DNA from: Salinibacter pepae
Lineage (GTDB): Bacteria > Bacteroidota > Rhodothermia > Rhodothermales > Salinibacteraceae
NCBI RefSeq assembly: GCF_947077775.1
Contig: NZ_CAMTTE010000001.1
Span: 2,508,501 to 2,572,500, forward strand
DNA length: 64,000 bases
Reading direction: 5' to 3'
The position numbers and the translations under genes are program-made. How positions within the stretch are numbered: position 1 is the stretch's first letter; each line of letters begins with the position of its first letter. Positions 28,717 through 41,327 of the stretch are shown here, in pieces. The notes below the pieces were generated by a model. It saw only the letters and a program-made list of their open reading frames with translations, was not told where the DNA came from and did not search any database.

Positions 28717-29670
28717 ATGCCTGATCGTTCCTTCTCTTCGACGGAATGCGCGTCCCGTCCCGTCCGCGTTCTCAAATTTGGAGGCACGTCGGTCGGCTCC
28801 GCCGAAGGCATAAAAAATGCGGTCCGCCTCGTCTGCACCGCCACCGAGACCTGTCGGCCGGTCGTGGTGGTGTCTGCCGCGGCGGGCGTGACGGACGCCC
28901 TCGTGCAGGCCGCAGAGGAGTCCCGGGCCGCCCGGGGCTCCGTCGAAGCCTGGACGCGGCGGGTGGGGCGGCGCTACCGCGCCCTGGCCGCGAACACCCT
29001 TGCCGACGAGGCGCTGCGGGCCCGCTACGACACCGCCTTGCGGGCAGAACGCTCGAAGCTGCGCCGCGCGCTGCGGGAGATGGCGGGGCCAAACGCCGCC
29101 GCGGCTCGTGACGTTGTGCTGGCCGCCGGCGAACGGCTGATGGTGCCGCTGCTGGCCGCCGCCCTCGACGCCTCCGGGTGCACATCGCAGGCCGTCGACG
29201 CGGCAACACTCATCCGCACCGATGCCGCGCACGGCGACGCGACGGTGCAGTGGGCCCCCACCCGGCGGCAGGTGCGCGACTGGCATCGGACGCGGGCCGC
29301 CGGCCTGCCGGTCGTCACGGGCTTCGTGGGGGAGACGGCCGACGGCAAGACGACCACGCTCGGCCGCGGGGGAAGTGACTGGTCCGCTGCCGTCCTCGCC
29401 TGGGCGCTGGAGGCGGAACGGATGGAGCGCTGGACCGACGTGGAGGGCCTGTACACCCGCGACCCGGATGCGCACAGCGACGCGCGGCCCCTCCAGCGCA
29501 TCGACTTCGAGCAGGCCCGCGCCTGGACAAAAGCCGGACGGCTCGGCATGCACCCGTGCACCCTCGATCCGCTGATGGACGCCGGCATTCCGCTCCGCGT
29601 CCGGTGTACGCACCGCCCCGCGGCCCCGGGCACCCGCATCGTCCCCGCCTCAACCCTCGCTCAGGGGTAA
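28717..29670 (+). CDS. Aspartate kinase, short form without ACT domain
   Basis: This 317-residue amino-acid kinase phosphorylates aspartate, the entry step to homoserine, methionine, threonine and lysine. KFGGTSVGSAEGI near residue 20 is the phosphate/aspartate site and TTLGRGGSDWSAA the second signature; WTDVEGLYTRDPDAH is the typical substrate lid. Most aspartokinases carry C-terminal ACT domains for feedback inhibition, but this one stops right after the catalytic domain, so it should not respond directly to Lys or Thr. Control is instead through the SAM riboswitch at the operon head. It lies 23 bases before the homoserine dehydrogenase gene, and the pair looks like a split bifunctional ThrA/MetL. 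Confidence 0.92.
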   Translation: MPDRSFSSTECASRPVRVLKFGGTSVGSAEGIKNAVRLVCTATETCRPVVVVSAAAGVTDALVQAAEESRAARGSVEAWTRRVGRRYRALAANTLADEALRARYDTALRAERSKLRRALREMAGPNAAAARDVVLAAGERLMVPLLAAALDASGCTSQAVDAATLIRTDAAHGDATVQWAPTRRQVRDWHRTRAAGLPVVTGFVGETADGKTTTLGRGGSDWSAAVLAWALEAERMERWTDVEGLYTRDPDAHSDARPLQRIDFEQARAWTKAGRLGMHPCTLDPLMDAGIPLRVRCTHRPAAPGTRIVPASTLAQG

Positions 29671-29693
29671 CTCTGCATTGATACACCCATAGG

Positions 29694-30818
29694 ATGGCTT
29701 CTCATTCGTTCTCGACCTCTCCCCCAGTCGCCCCGTCAACGTCCTCGTGTTCGTCCCCGGTTCATGTATACGTGGCAGGCGTGGGGGACGTGGGGGCGGC
29801 CCTACTACGACAGATCGACGCCCGCGGGGACGCCGGGCGGGATCTCCGTGTGGTCGGCGCCTGCACGTCGCGCCGCGCCGCGTGGGGCGCCCCCAATCGC
29901 GAACCGGAGGCCCCGCTCGCCGGCGTGGACGAGGCCGCGCCGCCCGACTGGCCGGCCATCGTGGATCGTCTTGCGCAGGAGACGCCGCGCCCGCTCGTCT
30001 TCGTGGACGCGACCGGCAGCCCCGACGTGGCGGACTACTACGAACCACTCCTCCAGGCCGGGGTCCACGTCGTTACGCCGAGCAAGCTCGCCAACACCCG
30101 CTCGCAGGCCGCCTTCGACCGGCTGCGGGAGGCGGCGGCGGAAGCGGGCGTGCAGTACCGCTACGAAACGACCGTAGGGGCGGGGCTGCCCGTGGTGCAG
30201 ACCGTTCGGAACCTCGTCGCCACCGGCGATCGCGTTCGTTCGATCCGCGGGGTCGTCTCCGGCACGCTCACCTTCTTGTTCAGCGCGCTGCGAGACGGGT
30301 CCTCCTTCAGCGAGGCGGTACGGGCCGCCGTCGACCGGGGGTACGCCGAGCCTGACGTGCGCGACGACCTTTCGGGGACGGACGTGGCGCGGAAGTTCTT
30401 GATCCTGGCGCGCACTGCCGGCTACGCCGTCGAGCCCACGGAGGTACAGGTCGAATCCCTGGTGCCGGATTCACTCGCCGATGCGCCCTACGAGGCCTTC
30501 CTCGATCGCCTCTCGACGGTGGACCCACACTGGCGGGAGCGGTCGGCGGCCGCGGCGGCCGAGAGCGCGGTCCTTCAGTACGTGGGCCGCTTTTCGCCGG
30601 AGGGGATTGAGGTGGGGGTTGAACCGGTGCCGGGCGATACGGCCCTTGGGCAACTGGGGGCACAGGAGAATCTGTTCGAAGTCACGACGGACCGGTACGC
30701 CGCCGTTCCCCTCGTCGTGCGCGGGCCCGGGGCGGGCCCGTCTGTGACGGCCGCGGGGGTGCTGGCGGACGTGCTCACGGCGGTTCGGGAGGCCCGTCCA
30801 CCGTCGCCCCCGGCGTAA
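29694..30818 (+). CDS. Homoserine dehydrogenase, single domain
   Basis: This NAD(P)-dependent enzyme of 374 residues reduces aspartate semialdehyde to homoserine. The Rossmann motif is VYVAGVGDVGAALLRQI (about 24-40), after a ~20-residue Ser/Pro-rich leader. The catalytic region includes VTPSKLANTRSQ, YRYETTVGAGLPVVQT, GVVSGTLTFLFSAL and EPDVRDDLSGTDVARKFLILAR. It resembles the C-terminal half of ThrA/MetL and has no ACT domain. As the last gene of the riboswitch operon it supplies homoserine to metX. Aspartate semialdehyde dehydrogenase, needed between the kinase and this enzyme, is not in the window. Confidence 0.92.
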   Translation: MASHSFSTSPPVAPSTSSCSSPVHVYVAGVGDVGAALLRQIDARGDAGRDLRVVGACTSRRAAWGAPNREPEAPLAGVDEAAPPDWPAIVDRLAQETPRPLVFVDATGSPDVADYYEPLLQAGVHVVTPSKLANTRSQAAFDRLREAAAEAGVQYRYETTVGAGLPVVQTVRNLVATGDRVRSIRGVVSGTLTFLFSALRDGSSFSEAVRAAVDRGYAEPDVRDDLSGTDVARKFLILARTAGYAVEPTEVQVESLVPDSLADAPYEAFLDRLSTVDPHWRERSAAAAAESAVLQYVGRFSPEGIEVGVEPVPGDTALGQLGAQENLFEVTTDRYAAVPLVVRGPGAGPSVTAAGVLADVLTAVREARPPSPPA

Positions 30819-30993
30819 GTGGAGGTCCGCGTGGGGGGGGGAGGGCCGAGGTCGGCTCGGGCCCGTTGATCTCGATTCCCCGTGATGCCCCCTCGTTCGT
30901 CTGGCGTCTGGCGGTGCCTTCCTTTTTGGGATGAGAGTCGGGGCGTGTGCACGCCGCTCCGAACCGGTCCGGGCGCCTGCTTTTCCGCAGCGA

Positions 30994-34986
<3,993 letters not shown>

Positions 34987-35424
34987 CCACACGACGTCAT
35001 CGCTTCGGTGCACGGGAACGAGTCTCCTGGAAGAAGAAGGGAACCCCAAATGCTCTGCGGCGCCCGGCTACAAACACTCACAAATACAAAGCCAGGTCCG
35101 CATCCGGGACAGATTTCTCTGGTGATGTTCCAGAAAAGAAAATGTGTGGCGGGGTCGTTCTGTTGATCGGGCACGCTGAGGCGTGCGTTTATCCCCGCGT
35201 CTCGGCAGCCCTGTCGGTTCTGTTTCCGGATCGCCGCAAGGAGGGCTGCCGTGTAGCGCCCCCCGGTCGACCTGATTGAGAATGCCAAGCCCCCTTTGTC
35301 ACCAATTTCGCTGGCCGTTCGGAGGCCCCGTGCGTCGCGTTGACGATCGGCCGGTGGACCGGCCAGCCCCGTATCGCTGGGCGCGTTCCGGGACGCACCC
35401 GGCGGCGTGGGGGACGCCGACACG
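34987..35424. other. Intergenic stretch, no gene recognised
   Basis: This ~440-base region lies upstream of the hybrid kinase and downstream of the sdhB terminator. It should contain the kinase promoter. No gene, RNA or repeat was recognised, and frames crossing it lack domain features. Confidence 0.4.
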
Positions 35425-35456
35425 AAAAAAGCCTCCTGCTTGGGGGCAGGAGGCTT
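35425..35456 (-). terminator. Rho-independent terminator of the TCA operon
   Basis: On the minus strand, AAGCCTCCTGC (35446-35456 complement) pairs over 11 bp with GCAGGAGGCTT around a six-base loop, followed by six T residues. It lies about 45 bases beyond the sdhB stop and closes the citrate synthase/succinate dehydrogenase cluster. Confidence 0.9.
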
Positions 35457-35499
35457 CGGTGGAGACAGAGAATCGGGCAGGGCCCCTGTGGGGGCGCGG

Positions 35500-36231
35500 C
35501 TAGGCCGTCGTGGACGCCTGGGACGTCGCGGCGCGGCGCTTCAGGGCCGAGAGCCAGCGCGTGATGTCGATGTCCTTGGGGCAGGCCTCGTTGCAGTTGA
35601 AGATGGTGTAGCACTTCCAGAGGCCATCGGGCGAGTCGACCACGTCGAGGCGCTCCTCGGCCCCGTCGTCGCGGCTGTCGAAGGTGTAGCGGTACGCCTT
35701 CAGCATGGCCGCGGGCCCGAGGTAGTCGGGGTCGGCCCAGGTAGAGGGGCAGGCGTGCGTGCAGGCGCCACACATGATGCACTTCGTGGCGTCCTCGATC
35801 ATGGCGTGCTCCTCGGGGCTCTGCTCCCGCTCCCGTTCCGGGGCGGGCCCGTCGGTGATGAGCCACGGCTTCACCTCCCGGTACTTCTCGAAGAAGCGGC
35901 TCTGGTCGATGATAAGGTCCTTCACCACCGGGGCGGAAGGGAGGGGGGCATACGTGATTGTGTCACCATCCTCGTCTACCAGATCCTGCACCAGCACCGA
36001 GCAGGCGAGCTTGTTCTCGCCGTTAATCTGCATGGCGTCGGACCCGCAGATGCCGTGCGCGCAGCTCTTGCGCAGCGAGAGGGTGCCGTCGATGTGCCAC
36101 TTTACGTGGAGCAGGAGCGACAGGGCGCTGTCGAGCGGGTCGGCCGGCACCTCGTACGACTCCCAGTGTGGCTCGTCGTCCTCCTCGGGGTTGTATCGCT
36201 TGATTTCAAGATTGAGCTGCATCTCAGCCAT
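35500..36231 (-). CDS. sdhB: Succinate dehydrogenase iron-sulfur subunit
   Basis: This 243-residue electron-transfer subunit of complex II carries electrons from SdhA flavin to quinone through three Fe-S clusters. The [2Fe-2S] ligands are in SCAHGICGSDAMQING. The ferredoxin-like domain has CIMCGACTHACPS and CYTIFNCNEACPKDI for the [4Fe-4S] and [3Fe-4S] clusters. It sits on the cytoplasmic face with SdhA. Length and spacing are normal. The gene is last in sdhCDAB, 87 bases after sdhA, and is followed by a strong terminator. Confidence 0.95.
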   Translation of the reverse strand: MAEMQLNLEIKRYNPEEDDEPHWESYEVPADPLDSALSLLLHVKWHIDGTLSLRKSCAHGICGSDAMQINGENKLACSVLVQDLVDEDGDTITYAPLPSAPVVKDLIIDQSRFFEKYREVKPWLITDGPAPEREREQSPEEHAMIEDATKCIMCGACTHACPSTWADPDYLGPAAMLKAYRYTFDSRDDGAEERLDVVDSPDGLWKCYTIFNCNEACPKDIDITRWLSALKRRAATSQASTTA

Positions 36232-36318
36232 AGGTCCAAAAAACGCTGTGCGTGTGGAGACATCTGCGGAAACAGGGTGCGGGGCCGGATTGCCGGGCCC
36301 ACGGTCGGGTCGAGTGCC

Positions 36319-38061
36319 CTAGTAGCTGCGCTCCTTCGGCTCGAACCGGGTGATGACGACCTCCTTGTCGTCGAACTCGTAGCTGCCGTTGGCGTCGCTG
36401 TGGAAGAGCGTATGCTTGAGCCAGTCCTCGTCGTTGCGCTCCTCGTAGTCTTCGCGGGAGTGGGCCCCTCGGCTCTCCGTGCGGTGACGGGCCCCGGCGG
36501 CGATGGCCTCGGCGTAATCGACCATGAAGCCCACCTCCACCGCGTCCATCAGGTCGGTGTTGAACCGCTTGCTCTTGTCGTCCACGACCACGTTCTTCGC
36601 GCGCCTCCGAAGGCCCTGCAGGTCGTCGAGGGCCGTGGAGAGCGTGTCGTCGTTGCGGAAGACGGACACGTTCTCCATCATCGTCTCCTGCAGCTCGCTC
36701 CGCACGTTGACGATGGGCTCGCCCTCATCGCGGGTGTTGGAGAGCAGGTCGTCGAGCATGTCGCGCGTGTCCGCCTCCGGCTTCTCGGGCAGCGGGGCGT
36801 AGTCCTTACCCTGGCGCACCTGCTTGGCCATCTCGATGCCGGTGCGGCGGCCCATCACCACGAGCTCCAGGAGGGCGTTGGTGCCGAGGCGGTTGGCGCC
36901 GTGGATGCTCACGCAGGCGCACTCGCCCACCGCGTAGAGGCCCGGCACGTACTCGCCCCGTTCGCCCACCTCCACGTGGCCGTCCTCATTGGCCGGAATG
37001 CCGCCCATCGCGTAGTGGCAGGTGGGCACCACCGGAATGGGCTCCTCCTTCGGGTCCACGCCCATGTAGGTCCGCGAGAACTCGGTGACCTCCGGCAGCT
37101 TGTTGTCGAGGATCGCGTTGTCGAGATGGGTCAGGTCGAGGTGGACGTAGTTCTCGCCCTGCACGCCCCGGCCCTCTCGGATCTCCTGGTAGATGCACTG
37201 GCTCACGAGGTCGCGCGGGGCGAGGTCCTTCACCGTCGGCGCGTAGCGCTCCATGAAGCGCTCCCCCTCGCTGTTGCGCAGGATGCCGCCCTCCCCCCGG
37301 GCGCCCTCCGTGATGAGGATCCCGAGGCGGTAGAGGCCGGTCGGGTGGAACTGGACGAACTCCATGTCCTCCAGCGGGATGCCGTTGCGCAGCATGATGC
37401 CCATGCCGTCGCCCGTGCCGGCATGCGCATTGGAGGTGGTCTCGAAGGCACGGCCGTAGCCGCCGGTCGCGAAGCACACCTGCTTGGCGTGGAAGGTGTG
37501 GATTTCGCCGGTGAGGATTTCGTAGGCCACCACGCCGGCGCACTCCCCGTCCTCCGTCATGATGAGGTCCAGCACCTGAAACTCGTCGTAGAACCGGACG
37601 CCCTGCTTCGTGCACTGGTCGTAGAGCGTGTGCAGGATTGTGTGGCCGGTGCGGTCGGCGGCGTGGCAGGAGCGCTTGACGGGCGCCTCGCCGAAGTTGC
37701 GGGTGTGGCCCCCGAACCGTCGCTGCGAGATCTTGCCCGCCTCGTTGCGGCTGAAGGGCACGCCGTAGTGCTCCAGCTCCACGATTGTGCGGGGCGCGTC
37801 CTTGCAGAGCGCCTCGATGGCGTCCTGGTCCCCCACGTAGTCGCTGCCCTTCACCGTGTCGAAGGCGTGCCACAGCCAGTGGTCCTCCTCCTCGTTGCCG
37901 AGGGCCGCGGCGATGCCGCCCTGCGCCGCCCCGGTGTGGGAGCGGAGGGGGTGCAGCTTCGAAACCACCCCCACGTCGGCCCCGCCCTCGCGGGCATACA
38001 GGGCGGCCATCAGGCCAGACCCGCCCGCTCCAACAACGACGACATCGTGCTCAAAAGTCAT
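36319..38061 (-). CDS. sdhA: Succinate dehydrogenase flavoprotein subunit
   Basis: This 580-residue FAD subunit oxidises succinate to fumarate in the TCA cycle. The FAD dinucleotide fold is [15 protein letters not shown] at the N terminus. The covalent-FAD histidine motif is [17 protein letters not shown]. Active-site segments include [20 protein letters not shown] and [15 protein letters not shown]. The C-terminal domain ends with [17 protein letters not shown]. Its size is typical. It is co-transcribed between the membrane subunits and sdhB. Confidence 0.96.
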   Translation of the reverse strand: MTFEHDVVVVGAGGSGLMAALYAREGGADVGVVSKLHPLRSHTGAAQGGIAAALGNEEEDHWLWHAFDTVKGSDYVGDQDAIEALCKDAPRTIVELEHYGVPFSRNEAGKISQRRFGGHTRNFGEAPVKRSCHAADRTGHTILHTLYDQCTKQGVRFYDEFQVLDLIMTEDGECAGVVAYEILTGEIHTFHAKQVCFATGGYGRAFETTSNAHAGTGDGMGIMLRNGIPLEDMEFVQFHPTGLYRLGILITEGARGEGGILRNSEGERFMERYAPTVKDLAPRDLVSQCIYQEIREGRGVQGENYVHLDLTHLDNAILDNKLPEVTEFSRTYMGVDPKEEPIPVVPTCHYAMGGIPANEDGHVEVGERGEYVPGLYAVGECACVSIHGANRLGTNALLELVVMGRRTGIEMAKQVRQGKDYAPLPEKPEADTRDMLDDLLSNTRDEGEPIVNVRSELQETMMENVSVFRNDDTLSTALDDLQGLRRRAKNVVVDDKSKRFNTDLMDAVEVGFMVDYAEAIAAGARHRTESRGAHSREDYEERNDEDWLKHTLFHSDANGSYEFDDKEVVITRFEPKERSY

Positions 38062-38196
38062 GGTGTTCGATTGCGTTGGTCGAGTTCAAGTAGAATGCCT
38101 TCCCAAGTCATCGTCGCCAGTTGCCAGTCACGAGTGGACCTTGAAGCGTCCGTCGCACGGAAAAAGTGCTCGTAACCCATGGGGCATGGCTCGCCG

Positions 38197-38649
38197 TCAC
38201 CACCCGGCCGTAAGCACCGAGTAGGTTCCAATGATGAGCAGCCCGAGGGCCACCGTCCACGACAGCGACTTGGCCACCAGTCTTCCCATCGGGTCGCGGA
38301 TGTAGTCGGTCATCACGTTGTTCAGGCCGTAGAAGCCGTGGTGGAGGGCCACGACGAGGAACAGGATGTTGAACCCCTTCCACAGCACCGCATAGACCGG
38401 GTCGGCCAGCCGCTGCATCACCACCTGGTACGGGGTGGCCTCGGCGTCCGGCCCGAAGCGGGCCTTCACCCCCTCCTTCGCCTCGTCCGGGTAGTCCGGC
38501 ATCTCGTTTTTCTCCGTCACCACCTCGTGGGTCACCGAGGCGGCCTGGTGGTCGTAGTGCTGCACCCAGAAGTGGGTGATCAGCATGAAGATGAGGAAGG
38601 TGCCGGTGATGCGGTGGAGAAACCAGTTCAGCGCGTTGGTCTGAGCCAT
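38197..38649 (-). CDS. sdhD: Succinate dehydrogenase membrane anchor subunit D
   Basis: This 150-residue membrane protein has three predicted helices: FLHRITGTFLIFMLITHFWV near the N terminus, LWKGFNILFLVVALHHGFYG in the middle and LSWTVALGLLIIGTYSVL at the end. The histidines in HRITG and HHGF are the likely haem/quinone region. A long hydrophilic loop (about 35-80) separates helices 1 and 2. It follows sdhC by 52 bases. Assignment as D rather than C is by order and loop pattern. Confidence 0.85.
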   Translation of the reverse strand: MAQTNALNWFLHRITGTFLIFMLITHFWVQHYDHQAASVTHEVVTEKNEMPDYPDEAKEGVKARFGPDAEATPYQVVMQRLADPVYAVLWKGFNILFLVVALHHGFYGLNNVMTDYIRDPMGRLVAKSLSWTVALGLLIIGTYSVLTAGW

Positions 38650-38701
38650 AGCAACAGGGGGCCGGAGGGTGAGCTGGGGGCGGAAAGGCGGGCCGGGGAC
38701 G

Positions 38702-39163
38702 CTACAGGAACAGGGTCGGCATCGACCCGGGCCCGAGGAGCCACTCGCCGAGCGCGTAGATCGACGGCCAGCCGCCCACGGCGATGATGACGGCCGTCAC
38801 GGCCCCCAGCGTCCAGAACAGTTTTTTCTGCTTCGGGCTCCATCCCAGGAAGTCGATGAGCACGAGCCGAAGGCCGTTCATCGCGTGGTAGGCCACGGCC
38901 ACCAGGAGGGCAAACTCGCCGACCTTAAAGATGGGGCTGTGGTACTTGGCGATGAGCGCGTTGAAGGTCTCCGGGTCCGTCAGTGCGGTCAGGCCCCAAA
39001 TGTGGACGATGAGGTACACGACCAGGCCCACACCGGTAAGGCGGTGCATCAGCCAGGCAAACATGCCGGTCCGGATGCGATAGGACTGGAACCGACTCTC
39101 CTGCTCGGCGGTCGCGTTCGTCTCTTGAGGCGCCGAGGGGCGTTCTTTGGTGTCAACGGCCAT
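38702..39163 (-). CDS. sdhC: Succinate dehydrogenase cytochrome b subunit C
   Basis: This 153-residue membrane anchor of complex II has a hydrophilic N terminus followed by three helices: LMHRLTGVGLVVYLIVHIWG, FALLVAVAYHAMNGLRLVLI and a third helix near WTLGAVTAVIIAVGG. The HRLTG and YHAMNG motifs are typical of SdhC, the histidines being haem b ligand candidates. The ATG at 39163 (MAVDTKERPS) is preferred over an upstream start that adds 11 odd residues. It lies 164 bases after the citrate synthase gene on the same strand. Confidence 0.88.
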   Translation of the reverse strand: MAVDTKERPSAPQETNATAEQESRFQSYRIRTGMFAWLMHRLTGVGLVVYLIVHIWGLTALTDPETFNALIAKYHSPIFKVGEFALLVAVAYHAMNGLRLVLIDFLGWSPKQKKLFWTLGAVTAVIIAVGGWPSIYALGEWLLGPGSMPTLFL

Positions 39164-39327
39164 GGGGCTGATGGGGATTGTGACGTGGCAAAACAACCGG
39201 GGCAGGCGAGGGCACGCGTCAGATCGTAACTCGCCCTATACAACAATACCCGCAGTAGGGATCAAAATGAAGGGGGAGAGGCAGAGGTTTCGGGAACCGA
39301 AGATTTGCTTCGGCCCCCGAGCGCCTC

Positions 39328-40494
39328 CTACCGCTCCGCAAGGGGCGCCACAGTCCGGTCGCGAGCCCCCACGTACTGGGCGCGCGGTCGGATCAGGCGG
39401 TTGTCGGCCCACTGCTCCAGAAGGTGGGCGGTCCAGCCGGCCGTGCGGCTCAACGCAAAGATGGTCGTGAAGAGGTCGGGGTCGAGCCCGAGCTGGTAGT
39501 AGGTGGGGCCGCTGAAGAAGTCCACGTTGGGGGCGATGCCCGTCTCCTCCGTCATCGTCTCGTGGATTTTCGTGGTGTACTCGTACCACTTCATGTCGCC
39601 GGCCTCTTCGCTGAGCTCTTTCACCATGGTGCGGAGGATGGCGGCGCGAGGGTCCATCGTGTTATACACGCGGTGGCCGAAGCCCATCACGCGCTCGTCG
39701 GCGTCGAGGCGGTCCTGGATGTACGACGTCGGGTCCGCGCCCTTCTCGTCGATGTCGAGGAGCATGCGCATCACCTCCTGGTTGGCCCCGCCGTGCAGCC
39801 GCCCCTTCAGGGCGCCGACCGACCCGGAGACCGCGGAATACATGTCCGAGAGGGTCGACCCGATGACCCGGCTGGTAAACGTGGAGGCGTTCAGGCCGTG
39901 GTCGGCGTGTAGCACGAGGCACACGTCGAAGGTGTCCTCGGCGGCCGCGCCCGGTTTCTCCCCGTTCAGCATGTAGAGGAAATTGCGGGCCATCGAGCCG
40001 TGATCCAGCGGGGCGACCGGCTCCTTGTCCTTCCGCAGGCGATCGAACGCCGCGATGATGGTCGGAATCTGGGCGAGGATGCGGTCGGCCTTGCGGTGGT
40101 TGGCGCCCTCCGCCATCGTGTCGGCCTCCTCGTCGTAGAGGGCGAGGGCGGACACCGCCGTGCGGAGGACCGCCATGGGGTGGGCGTCCGCGGGCGTCTC
40201 GCGCAGGAGATTCAGGATGGGGGCGGGGAGGGCCCGCTCGCTCCGCAGGTGGGACGAGAAGTCGTCGAGCTCGGACTGGGTGGGAAGCTCGCCGTGGCGG
40301 AGCAGGTACACGACCTCTTCGAACGAGGCGTGGTCGGCGAGGTCGTGGATGTCGTAGCCGCGGTAGATGAGTTCGCCCTTGTCCCCATCGATGGAGGACA
40401 GCTCTGATTCGAGGGCAATGACGCCCTCGAGTCCTCGGGCCTTGATGGGGGCCTTGTCGGTTGTCAACTCCGTTACAGATTCTTGGTCAGCCAT
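39328..40494 (-). CDS. gltA: Citrate synthase
   Basis: This 388-residue enzyme condenses acetyl-CoA and oxaloacetate to citrate. Conserved elements are GVIALESELSSIDGDKGELIYRGYDI at the N terminus, the catalytic histidines in LHADHGLNASTFTSR and MGFGHRVYNTMDPRA, and the Asp/Arg region NVDFFSGPTYYQLGL. The length fits the short dimeric type also used for 2-methylcitrate, but the sdh neighbours make the TCA role likely. The ATG at 40494 is preferred over a longer open frame whose upstream part is arginine-rich. It heads a gltA-sdhCDAB cluster. Confidence 0.93.
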   Translation of the reverse strand: MADQESVTELTTDKAPIKARGLEGVIALESELSSIDGDKGELIYRGYDIHDLADHASFEEVVYLLRHGELPTQSELDDFSSHLRSERALPAPILNLLRETPADAHPMAVLRTAVSALALYDEEADTMAEGANHRKADRILAQIPTIIAAFDRLRKDKEPVAPLDHGSMARNFLYMLNGEKPGAAAEDTFDVCLVLHADHGLNASTFTSRVIGSTLSDMYSAVSGSVGALKGRLHGGANQEVMRMLLDIDEKGADPTSYIQDRLDADERVMGFGHRVYNTMDPRAAILRTMVKELSEEAGDMKWYEYTTKIHETMTEETGIAPNVDFFSGPTYYQLGLDPDLFTTIFALSRTAGWTAHLLEQWADNRLIRPRAQYVGARDRTVAPLAER

Positions 40495-41327
40495 ATCGAA
40501 GAACGTGTGTGGTGAAAGCCGAAGTGGAATGGAAACAGCATGGCCGTCACGGCCGAAGGGACGGACCCGGACGCAGGCAGGCGGGGCGCTGCGAAAGACG
40601 ATGTAGGAGGGCGGAGCGGAGGGCTCGCGTTCAGTGAGTCCGCCCGGGAACGCTTTTGCAGAAAGCCCCGAGGGCCCGCCCACGCAGGGGGCTTCCCACT
40701 GCAGAGCAACATTTGGAGCTGTCCTATTATACAAACGACGGCGCGGCGGACTCACGAATTTTGATTTAAGGGAGGGCTCAGGGGGCGCTGGCCGTCTTGC
40801 GTCCCCCTGGGGATCATTCAGGCCGGAAAGACAATACTCTTAGGTGACATTCGGCACTTACGGGAAGCGTTCCCGAAGGTGCCAGGGATGTGTTCATGCA
40901 CGCGAGCAGCCGAAAACACGCAATCGACCACGGCATGGCTCGCGGGGCGAATCCGGGGACACAGGCGCGCGGGCCGACCGCTCTGCACAGCAGAAACACG
41001 GCCTGCGCCCCGTCGCGGTCCCCATTCGGCTTCGTCTACTGACCCGCATCCCATTCCGTTTGGCTGTGTCCGGACACAGGGAGGCAGCCCCGTTCGAACC
41101 CATTGCTCACGAGTCAATCCGTGCCCGAGCACTCGGTGCCGGTTCAGGGTCCGGTGGGCGCCGCACGGCGGTGCCTCGCAGCCAGTCGTCACATCACGCC
41201 TGGCCGACCCTGGTGGCAGCTCCGCTTGGTCCCTTCGCTGTTGTTCCGTTTGTACTGATGGTGCGAAGCGCCCGTTGGACCCACTCCCGCCCGCCGGCAC
41301 AGGGGCAGGCACACCCCGACCCCACAT
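40495..41327. other. Long divergent intergenic region, gltA versus rng
   Basis: This 830-base region lies between the divergent citrate synthase and RNase G genes. Open frames cross it, the longest antisense to rng, but they lack domains. It probably contains promoters for both genes; a long 5' leader of rng could serve autoregulation, as in E. coli rne, but no conserved structure was recognised. Confidence 0.4.

Noticed and set aside
35407-38175. Long plus-strand frame opposite sdhB and sdhA
   Set aside because: Both sdh genes are certain, and the shadow has no homology-like features.
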